This document shows positions 24,125 to 35,124 of a stretch of 64,000 nt of DNA, piece by piece. Position 1 is the first letter of the stretch. The number at the start of each line of letters is the position of its first letter. The notes beneath the pieces are model-generated. The model was not told the origin of the DNA. It saw only the letters and a program-made list of their open reading frames with translations, and did not search any database. This DNA comes from Plazaster borealis (taxonomy: Eukaryota; Echinodermata; Asteroidea; Forcipulatida; Labidiasteridae), in NCBI GenBank assembly GCA_021014325.1, contig JAJGQC010000611.1, forward strand, positions 284,501 to 348,500. Reading direction: 5' to 3'. The position numbers and the translations under genes were made by a program.

Positions 24125-24385
24125 CACGCCACCTACATGTTTGGGCTAATCCATAATGGGAGGGGAATGTCACATTAAGGTCCTGGATGTTTGATTTGAT
24201 GTAACACCACACATCCATTCTACATGATCCACTAATGCTACTTCCATTTTGAGTGTCATATTGCTGGGCTAAATATCGTTTGCCCAAGGTCCGAGCATCA
24301 CAATAACTGTTTATAGCAATTATGCTTCTGAAAAACTCAACATTTTGACTTAATGTGATCTAGTGTACTGGAGATTTTCTCTTAC

Positions 24386-24560
24386 CTGTCTTGAATGGTT
24401 GTCGGCCATACTAGACGAGTCATCCACGGCAAGTAGGATCTGGTACTGTCTCTTACTTGGTTTGGTTCGTCGCAACCAAATCTTATCTTTGCAGAACCCA
24501 CTTGCAATGTACGGGATCACTTTACGCATATTGATGCGTTTACCGGTTCGGCGGTCACCC
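24386..24560 (-). CDS. MDN1: Midasin MIDAS-domain exon, intact
   Basis: This exon is 175 bp. After AAG|G it encodes 58 residues, including GDRRTGKRINMRKVIPYIAS, DKIWLRRTKPSKRQYQILLA and VDDSSSMADNHS. DDSSSM is the DxSxS metal-binding motif of the midasin MIDAS domain, which binds the UBL domains of Ytm1/Rsa4-type assembly factors during 60S ribosome maturation. The donor CAG|GTAAGAG is good. The exon joins the upstream exon at 26,024 in phase (AG+G). The later MIDAS exons were not found in the window, so this gene copy may be partial. Confidence 0.88.
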
Positions 24561-24879
24561 CTTGGTAAGGAAGAAGAAAAATAAGAAAACTATTAATGTT
24601 TGCCTGTAACATGATCAATTATAAAGGACTGTGAATGCTTCAAGGTTCTGTGAGAAAAAATTCACAATGTCTAGAGTGACAAAAAAACCCTGTGATCCTC
24701 TCCTATGAAGAGCGGGGTACATTTACAAAAACTGCTTACTACAGAATTTGTGCTTACAGTCGTCATTCTCTGCTTACAAGGTTAGTGCAAAGTGAAGCAA
24801 AGAATGCTTAACTAGAATTGTCAAGTACTCTTATGCGCTTAAGCACAAATTCCTTTCTAACCTGTGAAATGTACGCACA

Positions 24880-24985
24880 AAATAGTTAGTGGCCTGATGT
24901 TTTGACCCTTGTAGAGTCTTTCTCAAAGATTTTAGCCTTCGAGAAAAACTCTGCTAGGGTCAAAACGTCAGGCCATTAACTATTT
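24880..24985. repeat. Foldback element, complete hairpin
   Basis: The arm AAAATAGTTAGTGGCCTGAT continues as GTTTTGACCCT and is matched by AGGGTCAAAACGTCAGGCCA and TTAACTATTTT. The paralogue at 819-882 has lost the centre. Confidence 0.75.
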
Positions 24986-26023
24986 TTTGCATTGATACCA
25001 CAGGTCCTTTTGGTTGGTAAGCAGTTAGCAACAGCTAATTCTATTTTCTCTGTAAAATATACGTAAGCAGGGATTTTCTGAAACAGTAAGCATAGATTTT
25101 TGCTCATGGCAAGCAACACTATGAAACTGGACCAGCTGTTTTGACGAACAGAACAAAAGCTTGCCTGATGAGGTGCAAGTCATGGTTTTTTTTATTCATG
25201 CAAAATATTGAGGACTCATCAATGGCGAAAACTGGAACTAAAAACATTTAATTTAGACACAACCGATGACTTCCATGGGTCATCTGTTTTCCTTGTATTC
25301 ATTTCAATGTAATCAAATGGAGGCTGGTAGGACAAACAGTCTGGCCACTTCTTGTAAAAAAATCATTAGAACCATCATAGGCATTGTGGGTATAGGGAAC
25401 CCGCCAAACTTGGGCAAGTCACGTCAACTATCTCTCTCATAACTTATTCACTAATGCGACCCTCAACCGTGAATAAATTATTTTCTATCGCGCCATCCCG
25501 CTCCCCCCCCCAGTCTGCAATAAAGAACATGTTAATGCAATGACCATGGGTAACAACGTTCTTCAGCGACGAGCAACGGGTGGGACAGGACCAGCATGTA
25601 GAAGCAGGAGGTCTTTTACTCAGTAGATATAACACTATTTGAACATACCTGAGTTTGATTTATCAACCTTTCTTCTGCTTTTTTTTACTTACTTTTGCCA
25701 CGTAGGCTTATTTTCAATCTTTTTTGATTGGTTCTTTGGCAAGGTCCTGCCTGATGCATACCGGGAACTATCTGGAAATATTTCAATAAAGATTTAACTG
25801 TAATTTAACATAAATAAATAAATGATACGTCCATCGTAGCTGCGCTGAAAACGATCAATGATAGGCACACCCCTAGCTGTGTGCACTCAACCTGTTACTC
25901 TTGCATAATATGCGAATGCTGTCACGCTTCTTGGCTACCAGTAGAAAATGTAAATATCATACTTGTCAACTATTTTCAATGGAAACTGTTAATGTCATTT
26001 GTAAACTAGCAACTAGAATCTAC

Positions 26024-26139
26024 CTTAGTTTGGAGGCTCTTGTAGGTTCCAAGACCAGTCTGAGCTGTTCACAGAGATCCCTGGCTAGACCTGATGTCAA
26101 TGACTCGTACCAATGCCATGTCTCCTGCGCTTCTCTCTC
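26024..26139 (-). CDS. MDN1: Midasin exon before the MIDAS domain, intact
   Basis: The 116-bp exon encodes EREAQETWHWYESLTSG, then LARDLCEQLRLVLEPTRASK and L, leaving AG to join the next exon as Arg. It is the conserved segment just before the MIDAS domain. One substitution (WHWY) distinguishes it from the two copies in the first duplicate (WHRY). The splice sites are the same in all three copies. It follows the exon at 27,163 in phase 0, so three consecutive exons remain open in this block. Confidence 0.88.
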
Positions 26140-27162
26140 CTTCCGGTCAAATAACAAATAATGGTTTGTCAATAGGGTGACTTGTAATACACAATCAGGC
26201 AAGTATCACCACGGCCCAATTGCATTCATCTACTTACACGAACCACTGGCAAGTTAGCATGTCTTTTACACGCTACTTTATGAAACATAAATTCTGCTAA
26301 GCACCGTTCTGTAAGCAGAAAATATCTGCTTACATGTTTTATGAAATTGCTCAAAAGGAAACTCAGTCATCTAGTGTGTAGATATCTGCTTTTGAAAGCA
26401 GAAGGTCCTGGATTTATAATATCAAAATAATAATAATAATTCGGGAGGCTAATCATCCTTACCTGCAGCTGAAAAGCTGAGCTGCAAAGGATGTGGCTAC
26501 AAGGCATTCAAGCTGCAGGCACGCAAGGGTGCATTTGGAAGCCAGCCACATTGACCCATATCTAAGCCAGATATCGAAAGTGTTTGATTTTTCCTGAGGG
26601 AAGAAAACTGGAGGGCCCGGAGAAAAACCCTTGTGGCATAGAAAAAACCAATGCCCAACTCTACTCAGTAATGACCTTAGCCGGGAATCAAACCAGGGTC
26701 ACAATGGTGAGAGGCAAGCGCTTTACGCACTAGCCACCCATGCCACCCAATTTGAAATTGGTCACAGGCAAGCTGGGACATCTAGCGGGGTTAGAAATCT
26801 GCTCTTGAAAGCAGAATGTCCTACGACAACGGCTTTGGCTCGATCAGCGCATCACTTGAAGCATAAGCTGTCCTTAGCAACAGCAGTAGCTGTAGTTGTA
26901 GCCAATTATTCAGACTAGTTTATAGCCCCATGTTTGGAAAAATCACAGCACAAACTTCACACGATGTGCAGCCTGATGCATGGTTCCATTGAAATGTGTA
27001 TTGTTTTGACATAAAAAAACGAAGACTAGAATTCACAGCACGATCGAGAAATAAGGGGAGCCACAAAAAAACAAAAAACGAAATGGGGAAATAAAAAACG
27101 CAAATACCCGTGTAAACATGGACATTTCACATGCCTGAAATCAATGGGTATACTTAATTTAC

Positions 27163-27335
27163 CTCCTCGGCTGTTCCCTGTTTCTGACTGAGCATGCTCA
27201 GTTGCTGTTCCATCTCCAGGCGTAATGCTTCCAGCTCCTCCATGTTCATAAATGACTGTGGCGTTGCATCATGGGATAGCAGGTCAAAGGTTGTGTGAAT
27301 AGTTGAACCCTGCATCTTACTGATGTCACTTACAT
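27163..27335 (-). CDS. MDN1: Midasin linker exon, intact
   Basis: This 173-bp exon runs from an ATAACAG acceptor to a GAG|GTAAAT donor. It encodes 57 residues, including SDISKMQGSTIHTTFDLLSH and MEELEALRLEMEQQLSMLSQ, ending KQGTAEE. The LR-E-E-Q-L pattern before the next exon matches the end of the acidic linker region of midasin. It begins with two bases of a split codon; the matching upstream exon was not identified, because the next exon-like stretch (about 28,442-28,560) would enter a stop in that phase. Confidence 0.82.
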
Positions 27336-27897
27336 CTGTTATAAAATATCAAAGTTGTATTCTGACGCCATATACAGATGTTGGGTGAATGTTCTTTGAT
27401 GGTTGTGGTTTTGTCACGTTACTTGACAACATCAATACAACGTTATGACTATGTATCTTCACAAAGTCTTAATAAAAGTCGCGTTAACTTTTTTGGCAAT
27501 GTTGCTTGAATATTGTAGTTTTGTCAGGTTACTTGGGAACGTTATGACAACCTAAATATCACATATACAAATTAGTAAATTAGGCTAAGAAGTTGTAAAA
27601 TACCTACAAAATATTTCAAGAAATTTGCCAAATGTATGAACTAGGTATAATTTCTTCATTTATTTGTCTAAACTATCAGAGGATTTAGTGATAATTTAAA
27701 TATAGTAACTCAACATGTAATTTTACTTAAAATATTATTAAAATGGAAAAAATTCTCCATGATACAACCATGACTGCCAACGTCACAACGTTATTATAAA
27801 ATGTCAAAACGCAACGTCCTCTAGTCGTTGACAAAACTCCAAACTTTTCAAATAACGTCTTAGCGACGTCGAGTGGACGTTATTTTGTTTGCTTGGC

Positions 27898-28247
27898 ATG
27901 TTGAGATGAAATAGTGCCACCTAGTAATGGTGCCCCATAATAGTCACTCAGACTTGTCTATAGGTAATTTAAAAACCAAATTAGGTACTCATGTTGAGGT
28001 GGAATAGTGCCACCCAGTAATGTTGCCCCATAATAGTCACTCAGACTTGTCTATAGGCGTTTTAAAAACCAAATTAGGTACTCATGTTGAGGTGGAATAG
28101 TGCCACCCAGTAATGTTGCCCCATAATAGTCACTCAGACTTGTCTATAGGCGTTTTAAAAACCAAATTAGGTACTCATGTTGAGGTGGAATAGTGCCACC
28201 CAGTAATGGTGCCCCATAATAGTCACTCAGACATGTCTACATGCCAC
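27898..28247. repeat. 93-bp tandem repeat, about 4 units
   Basis: Units begin at 27,898, 27,991, 28,084 and 28,177 with ATGTTGAGGTGGAATAGTGC. The last unit is partial. The first duplicate has a single unit near 9,771 and part of one near 4,943. Confidence 0.9.
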
Positions 28248-28441
28248 AGGCATTAAAGATCAGCTTAAAAACCCTCGTCGCACAGAGCAACATTTAAAGG
28301 TAACTTGGCGGCAACCAACAACAAAGTGTGTAAAAGAAACCCTTCAGTATCACAGCAGATAATTTTGTCTCATAGTCTTTAAAAACAAAATGTCAGACAG
28401 AAATGTGAATGTACTGCCTGGAAGTGGATGCATGTAAATTA

Positions 28442-28560
28442 CCTCATGTGACATGGTCCCCTAGCTTCAAATGACTCCGTCTCTAGAATACATGTACCTT
28501 AGTTTCCTTAGGATGCACAAATCTCAGTCTCACTCCATGTTTTACATCTGAAGCTGTTTA
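28442..28560 (-). other. Conserved exon-like stretch, family unknown
   Basis: It is present in all three blocks (also 5,180-5,285 and 10,031-10,140). It ends ATGAG|GTAATTTAC, a plausible donor. One frame in the second block reads DGGEAVTASDVKHGVRLRFV followed by HPKETK. The frame differs between copies, and the phase does not fit the midasin exon downstream. I cannot assign it. Confidence 0.3.
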
Positions 28561-28719
28561 CTGCTTCTCCACCGTCAATGATCAGCTGAGTGCAGCATGA
28601 TTGTCATAGCAACACTCTTAGCAACTAAACAATAAGAACAATATGGGAATTATTATAGACTGTGTAAGTCTCATGCATATTCCAACATTGTGAAGATTTG
28701 TTTTGTTCTTTCCTTTGTC

Positions 28720-28910
28720 CCTGTACTTAACTTCCTCCAAAGGTCGACTTTGTACACAAAATTCCTGGTGGAACATCCCTCTGATTAGAATTCCCTGTGG
28801 AGACCTTTTGTTGTTGGTCTCCATAAGGTTGCCAATATTCAAACAGTGGGACTTGTTCCAAAGTGTGATTTTGTTTCCTTCACACATGAGAGAACCAAAG
28901 GATCCTCAAA
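28720..28910 (-). pseudogene. Unidentified exon with in-frame TGA, copy 2
   Basis: After a TTTGAACAG acceptor it is open in phase 0, reading FEDPLVLSCVKETKSHFGTS, until TGA at 28,839-28,841. It would follow the exon at 29,509-29,616, also in phase 0. Compared with the copy at 5,445 it has one base fewer in a G run (CAGGGAATT against CAGGGGAATT). I do not recognise the family. It is either a decayed exon or an exon with an earlier donor that I have not placed. Confidence 0.35.
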
Positions 28911-29508
28911 CTGTTCAAATACATGCCAGACTTGTACAGTCTGTCAATTCTTTACACACCATGTATTTCTGAATCAACATTGCTCCAACACTCCAACAGA
29001 TGGATAGGCCTAATTGTTGCTGATATTTAACAAACCTTTTTCCAATGAAAATGCAGAAATGATAAAACAACACAACCTGTTTGCCTGAAAGGATGGATAG
29101 ATTGTCATTGTGTATTTTTTCAAACCAATCCTTTATTTTATATTATGTTTCATAAAACCTTAAATATGGCATGAATCAACAACGCTTGAGGGACTAGAGG
29201 ACCCCAGACTTTATGTTCTAAAACCCTTGTTCATTGTAACCAAAGCAAAAGATTATTGTCTCAACAATTCAAATTTACTGAGAATGCACAAGACTTCTAG
29301 ACTGTTAATCAAATTGTACCTGCACATATTTTATGTTTTAGTGAGCACAATTTGCTGGAATGAAATTGGACTTTGTCCCATTATTGTTATGCTTAAAGAA
29401 TATTTGTAAGCAATACTCTCAGCAGCAGAATGTTACTTGACAGTGAATTTGTCTAAACTCCTATTTCTTGACTCTAAGACACACCACATGGTTCCTCTCA
29501 TCTCATAC

Positions 29509-29616
29509 CTGATTTCTTTGGTCTAGTTCATGCTCCAACAGTGACATAATCTGCTTCAGCTTTAGATTCCCACACTCCTCATCCTCAAGACACTGAACAA
29601 GACTTGAGTTCTCCTT
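29509..29616 (-). CDS. Coiled-coil exon of an unidentified gene
   Basis: A 108-bp, phase-0 exon runs from TTTACAG to CAG|GTATGAG. It encodes 36 residues: KENSSLVQCLEDEECGNLKL, then KQIMSLLEHELDQRNQ. Heptad-like spacing of Leu/Ile/Met suggests a coiled coil. It joins the upstream 66-bp exon at 29,699-29,764 without a phase change. The first duplicate has the same exon broken by a SINE at 10,340. The protein family was not recognised; whether it belongs to the same transcript as the midasin exons downstream is unclear. Confidence 0.55.
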
Positions 29617-29698
29617 CTGTAAACAACAAAGATGAGAAAGAGGAAGATGATGTGAAAGTGAAATCCAGTAGAATTCAAACCAATGATGATCCTTACAC

Positions 29699-29764
29699 CA
29701 TGTTCAGAATCTCATTCATGAGAACCATCTTCTGTTTGAGGTGCATTTTTCTCCCCACAGGACT
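29699..29764 (-). CDS. Small upstream exon of the same unidentified gene
   Basis: A 66-bp, phase-0 exon runs from GCTTTCAG to ATG|GTGTAAGG. It encodes SPVGRKMHLKQKMVLMNEIL and NM. Together with the next exon it gives 58 residues of Lys/Met/Leu-rich helix. No copy is found in the first duplicate, which has a deletion here. Confidence 0.45.
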
Positions 29765-30234
29765 CTGAAAGCAGTGAGTATACAGCGCTTATCACACATC
29801 AATGAGAGGGTAAAACTAAAATAAGATTATTAATTATTCCAGCCTCGCTATCATGGGCAGCGCGCTGTATCAATACTTCTTGTCACTAAACCCCTGGAAG
29901 GCATGAGCTGAAAAAACAATGCTGATTGGCTTACAAAAATGACTGCTCTGCGCGCTCAATTGTTACAAAACTTTTGAAAGCTTGTGTAGCATGTAGGACG
30001 CTTAGCATGCACGTGTCTAAATACAAGCATTTTGACACAACCACTTCAAAAGAATCACGTTTTTACATGGTCACCCTGAACTACATACAGTTAGACATGC
30101 CACAAGATCAAAGAACAATGAGAGGGGACCAGTTGCTCTTCGACTTGATACCTATTTTGATCGCCAGCTCTACGAGCGTTTCTAACACAAAAGGATCAAC
30201 CACAGAACAAATTATAATAGATGTTAAATTTGCA

Positions 30235-30548
30235 TCGGGATAAAGTATATAAATTTTGGTTTTTACCCATACACGATGTGTGTTAGCACTGTATACTCAG
30301 TACTTTCGAGTCCTGTGAAAAATATCACAGGCTTATTACTCGGGTGGGATTCGAACCCACGACCCTTGCAATTCTAGAGCAGTGTCTTACCAACTAGACT
30401 ACCGAGATTGCCCGGTAGCTAGAGGCAGTCTCTAGCATCCCACCCGAGTAATAAGCCTGTGATATTTTTTCACAGGACTCGGGAAAGTACTGAGTATACA
30501 GTGCTAACACACATCGGTGTATGGGTAAAAACCAAAATTTATACACAG
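30235..30548. mobile_element. Palindromic element with a tRNA-like centre
   Basis: Inverted arms of about 110 bp (30,245-30,356 and 30,435-30,545) share ACTGTATACTCAGTACTTTC, CACAGGCTTATTACTCGGGT and TTTTGGTTTTTACCCATACA. Between and partly within them lies a minus-strand tRNA-like unit (about 30,340-30,412) with GGGTTCGAATCCCACCCGAG as T-arm and TCTAGTTGGTAAGAC as D-arm. The arm words recur at 35,075-35,120, 35,493-35,520 and 35,690-35,760. Confidence 0.75.
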
Positions 30549-31110
30549 AACAAATTAAAATGTCCAACATATTAAAATATTTCAAAGTCATACTTTCAGG
30601 GGTTGAGCAAGGTAAGATCCTACACCACTGGGAATGAGGTTGTTTGTTATCCTTTAGAATGATGCACATATCCAATGCTTATTACAGCTGACTGTGTTGT
30701 CTGTCTGTAGTGGGTAGAAGCTCGGTTCTATCTTCATCTTGAGGGTGAAGCTTCAAACCCTAATTTTGTAGGATTTAAAACACCTCCACTTCATAACATT
30801 ACATTTACCCATACTTATATAATGGACGTAACTTGCATGTAACTTGTTGTTACTCAATATTTTAAACAAGATTGTTTTTCTAAGTTTTCCTTTGTGTTGT
30901 TTGGTTATGTGTCTCCATGCCAAATCTGTTGTAAGTCACTATTTTCAATGGTATTTTTACTTGTTATATAAAGACAAGAAAAATAACCATGTGACAGGTG
31001 TTTATTAAAACTCTACTCACTTTCATTTTCAAATGTATGATTGGATTTGTTTTCACTTCAGAAGAGATTTGAACTTCTTCCTGATCCATCAAGTAACTTC
31101 AATAATTCCC

Positions 31111-31265
31111 ATAGACCCCTTGCATACGCCGCCATCGCTGAGGTCAACCAATGGAAACGTGCAAGAGTGTACGCGCCACGCACAACTCTCAGCCATTGAT
31201 AGGTCTTCCTTTGACCTCAGTGAGGGCACTGTTTGAGCTTGTGATGTCATATGCAAGGGGTCTAT
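31111..31265. mobile_element. Short palindromic MITE
   Basis: The ends ATAGACCCCTTGCATA and TATGCAAGGGGTCTAT are inverted copies, and inside them GCTGAGGTCAA pairs with TTGACCTCAGTG. No coding potential. Confidence 0.75.
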
Positions 31266-31790
31266 ACATTTGTTCATTGGAAAATACCTCTAAGCTCAGA
31301 GCAGTTTTTACAAGACAAGCAAAGTGAATGAGGGAGAGACATAGTGAAATAAATCTTCACTTAACAGAAATAATAATAGAGTATGAATCATCTCCTGATT
31401 TATTGACATCGTCTAAAGTTGGGAATATATGTTGCTTTAGAGACAGGGTAGCATTAATCAAAACAAGTCTAAATGAGCAATAATCCACTGTAATGTCAAT
31501 CTTGATTATATACAGATCAAACTTACTCCAAAAACTACAACTAATGTTAGTCTAGTCAGTCTGTGCAAAAAAATGGTTTGACACGGACAAAATTGCAACA
31601 GAAATGATTTCTGTTGAGTCTCTTGAAACCCTCCCACACAACATATCAAAAAGGTAGAAAAAGGAAGTTGGGGAAAAATTGCTAATATGCATAAAATCAA
31701 ACGGCCGATTTCGCCTCTATTTTCAATAGCTTAAAGGCACCTGGAAATAGTTTTTTTATTTTTTTTTACAGCAGAGTATATGTATATTAA

Positions 31791-32158
31791 AGGCATCGTA
31801 CACGTTTGGTAAATACTCAAAATATATATTAGCATGAAAACTGACTTGGTAACAAGTAACAGAGAGCTGTTGATAGTATAAAACAATGTGAGAAACGACT
31901 CCCTCTGAATAAACGTAGTTTTTGAGAAAGAGGTAATTTCTCACTAAAATAATAAAGGACTTCTAGCTAGAAGCCTTTTATTCCTATCTGAAAGCACACA
32001 AATTTGTACAACAAGGGTGTTTTTTCTTTCATCATTTTCTCGCAACTTCGATGACCAATTGAGCCCAAATTTTCACAGGCTTGTTATATTATGCATTTGT
32101 TGGGATACACCAAGTGAGAACACTGGTCTTTGACAATTACCAAACGTGTACGATGCCT
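31791..32158. mobile_element. piggyBac-like palindromic MITE, copy 2
   Basis: Same element, same TTAA flanks and same position as 11,003-11,370 in the first duplicate, so it was inserted before the duplication. Confidence 0.75.
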
Positions 32159-32267
32159 TTAACAATAAAACAATTTTTTGAGTAATTGTTTGTCACGATT
32201 TATATGTTAAAAAATTGATAAAGTTGTTTGAGAGTGATATAAAGGATATTTCGGCATTTTTCCGGCA

Positions 32268-32500
32268 ATGCCGACCAGGTGTATTGCTGCTGGATGCAGC
32301 AAAACGACTAAAGATGGGGTCAGTCCTGCAGATCCCAAATATAGGCAGTTATGGGCATCGAAAGTCAGGCTAACGAGGGCAAAGTTGTCCGGTCCGACAT
32401 CGTTTTCAGCGCTGCAGCGAACATGTTTCTGGTGTTCGGATCGACTTGAGCTGTATGCCGCGCCGCGGCAGGCCGATCCGATTTGTCATCACGGGGCCGC
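32268..32500 (+). pseudogene. THAP zinc-finger remnant, copy 2
   Basis: MPTRCIAAGCSKTTKDGVS is followed by DPKYRQLWASKVRLTRAK and SGPTSFSAL. Here the second metal pair of a THAP domain (C..SEH) should follow. A two-base gap relative to that pattern moves AGC GAA CAT (Ser-Glu-His) out of frame near 32,415. The stretch between GVS and DPKYR is 12 bases shorter than in copy 1 and lacks its TAG stop. It is broken, but less so than copy 1. Confidence 0.65.
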
Positions 32501-34329
32501 TAAACTACCTCGTATTATCCGTGTTTTCGTTATGACCGTGCTCGTATCTTCCATTTTTTAAGACATAGAAACGCGCATGGGACAGTTCGGGACCGGTGAA
32601 AAACCTAGTATAAACGTCGAATGTACACTGTCCTAGGATTGCATTGGGTGACGTCCGAATACGAAAACGCATCATACTGATCAGGTACCCAGACGTAATG
32701 TACAGGGCCAGACTACACATTTTCTCTTCAAATATCCCGCGCCTCGATTGACGTCACGAACAGCGCCATGTAAACGGGGCCTATTTTTAAATTTGTAATT
32801 AAAATAAAAACACAATTTTTAACCATAGTTAATTGTTTATTCACATTCCACTCATAAAAATGTATATAGTAACGACAAAAGCTTTATTTTGACAAAATAC
32901 CACTGCCAGGTGCCTTTATATGTATGCACACCAGATATTACTAGAAATGAAATCATTATGCACAGCAGATATTACTAGAAATGATATCAATATCACATAC
33001 ATGTAATATTGCATGGATATGATCACTGCATATCTTCCAAAAACATTTGAGCAAGAAAAATTACAAGATGGCTGCCAAAAAAAAATTATCACTAGTTATC
33101 ACGATAAGAACCAGATTTGGATGACCTCTGTCAGATTTTAAATGTGATGATAACAAGTAATAAAATAAACAATTCATATTCTTTTGGATGTTACATGACA
33201 TTTTCCTACATAGCTTACAACCTTTTTAAAGGAAATTTTCACAGGTTAGTTTTATTGTATAACAATCAAACAGTTCCAACAACGAAATGTATACCTTCCC
33301 TTTCATTTTCCCTTATCCTTTTTTTTTCCGCAGCTAAAAATCAGGACCACAGAGGTACAACTTTTTTTCCAATGTTATGAAAGCTAAGCACAGACAATAT
33401 TACAAAATGTATATAGAGGTTCCCTTATACACCCAACCACATGTCTGTGACACCCCCCCCCTCCTCCTCTCCTAGATATAAAACATAGTTATACATTTGC
33501 ATTTACCAATGATTTTTACATCTAACTGACTTCTTTGCATGCCCACCTGATGTCAAGCATTATTTTAGCCTTGATTTATTTCTGTGATTAAATAGTTTGT
33601 ACTTAACTTGTCTTAATTAGTGAAACATAATAAACAAATAAACAGTTTACTTTTTCCTGTTACTAACAATAACAAACAATTCTTAGGATCAAAGAAAATG
33701 TTCAAAACATATCGCATTAACATCTTTGAAGACTATATTTTTGATGAAATCAAATCTTCTGTTAAAATTATATTTATACAAAATTTTTCAATATAATAAT
33801 ACCTATAGCAAGTTGTTGTATCACTTTTCAATTTTTGTATAATACAAATAATTTGTTCAAATTAACATTTAAAGGGTGTGTACAACATTGGTAAGGTTGA
33901 AATATAAATGCACACAGATTTGCACATAACTTGCATGGTATAAAGATGGTCATGGTGGAAAACTTTTCTTGAAATAGTTTTGCTTGAAATGCTATAGTTT
34001 TTAGGAAATGAGTAAAACCATTAGTCTTTATCACTAGTGATAAATTGTGATGTTTGAAAACAGTGAAAACATATAATGGGGTTTTTGGTCGAGTCTTATT
34101 TTCAGATTTTCTTTGTTATTTTGTTCCATTGGTTTTACTTTCATACTTTTTACCACTTAGTATTACATTCGCAACATCATATATAATTTTCATGGCCTTT
34201 ATAACCGATACAAATGCACAGTTTTTTTACGCACGAATCGAACCCCCCGCTAGTCTTAATAACAAAGCAAACATGGCAAATATACAATGGTCAGCTATTT
34301 ATGAGTAAAGATTTCAAAAGCAACCTTAA

Positions 34330-34520
34330 AGGCATCGTACACGTTTGGTAATTACTCAAAATATATATTAGCATAAAACTGACTTGGTAACGAGCAACAG
34401 AGAGCTGTTGATAGTATAAAACATTGTAGGAAACGACTCCCTCTGAAGTAACGTAATTTTTGAGAAAGAGGTAATTTCTCACTAAAATAATAAAAACTTC
34501 TTGCAAGAAGTTTTTATTCC
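34330..34520. mobile_element. piggyBac-like MITE, half copy
   Basis: It starts after TTAA with AGGCATCGTACACGTTTGGT and stops just past the central palindrome CTTCTTGCAAGAAG. It sits exactly at the right end of the duplicated block. Confidence 0.65.
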
Positions 34521-35124
34521 AGTAACTGGGTGAAAGTTCATAATTCCATGTACAGCCACAGGCCTGCTTTGATCATGTCACCAGAGCCTCTTTAAAGGAT
34601 GATCATAAGTTTATGAACATCCATGATTCAAATCCTATAGACATGTAGTTATCGTGGAATACACAAACTGTACATCATGAAATACATGTACAATTGTACA
34701 TCATATACAAAGGTATGTTTGTTTCCTAATGGTACATTCATTAATTAGGAGTCACATTGAAAAGGTGAAATACACTGTTTTTAAAGAGTGCAATTATCAC
34801 AAAACATATTTATATTAAAGGTAGGCCTACATACATGTAACACTATTGTACATCACTGGAAAATAGACTGTGCAAGTCTGGCAGGTATTGGAACTTACAC
34901 TTACAGGACCAAGTTGCTCCTAACCATATTGAGTTTACTTGTGCCTGATTCAGTTTCTTCAAATACTTTAGTTTAACTTAGTTTATGACTATAAACAATT
35001 ATAATATTTGGGAAAGTGAAATGTACCGATGAAATATAAAAGTATTATAAATTTAATAGATGATAATTTTGCATCGGGGATAAAGAATGTAATTTGTTTT
35101 TACCCTTAGACCGTTGTGTATTAA

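Larger units (their letters stand above)
29765..31570. other. Copy-2-specific spacer
   Basis: About 2 kb missing from copy 1. It holds the palindromic tRNA-centred element (30,235-30,548) and a palindromic MITE (31,111-31,265). No conserved gene is seen. Confidence 0.6.
31573..34312. repeat. Segmental duplication, THAP/AT-rich block, copy 2
   Basis: Partner of 10,780-13,535, with small indels. In this copy the left end of the inverted GACGTCAATCGAGGC pair is deleted (near 32,236). Confidence 0.85.
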
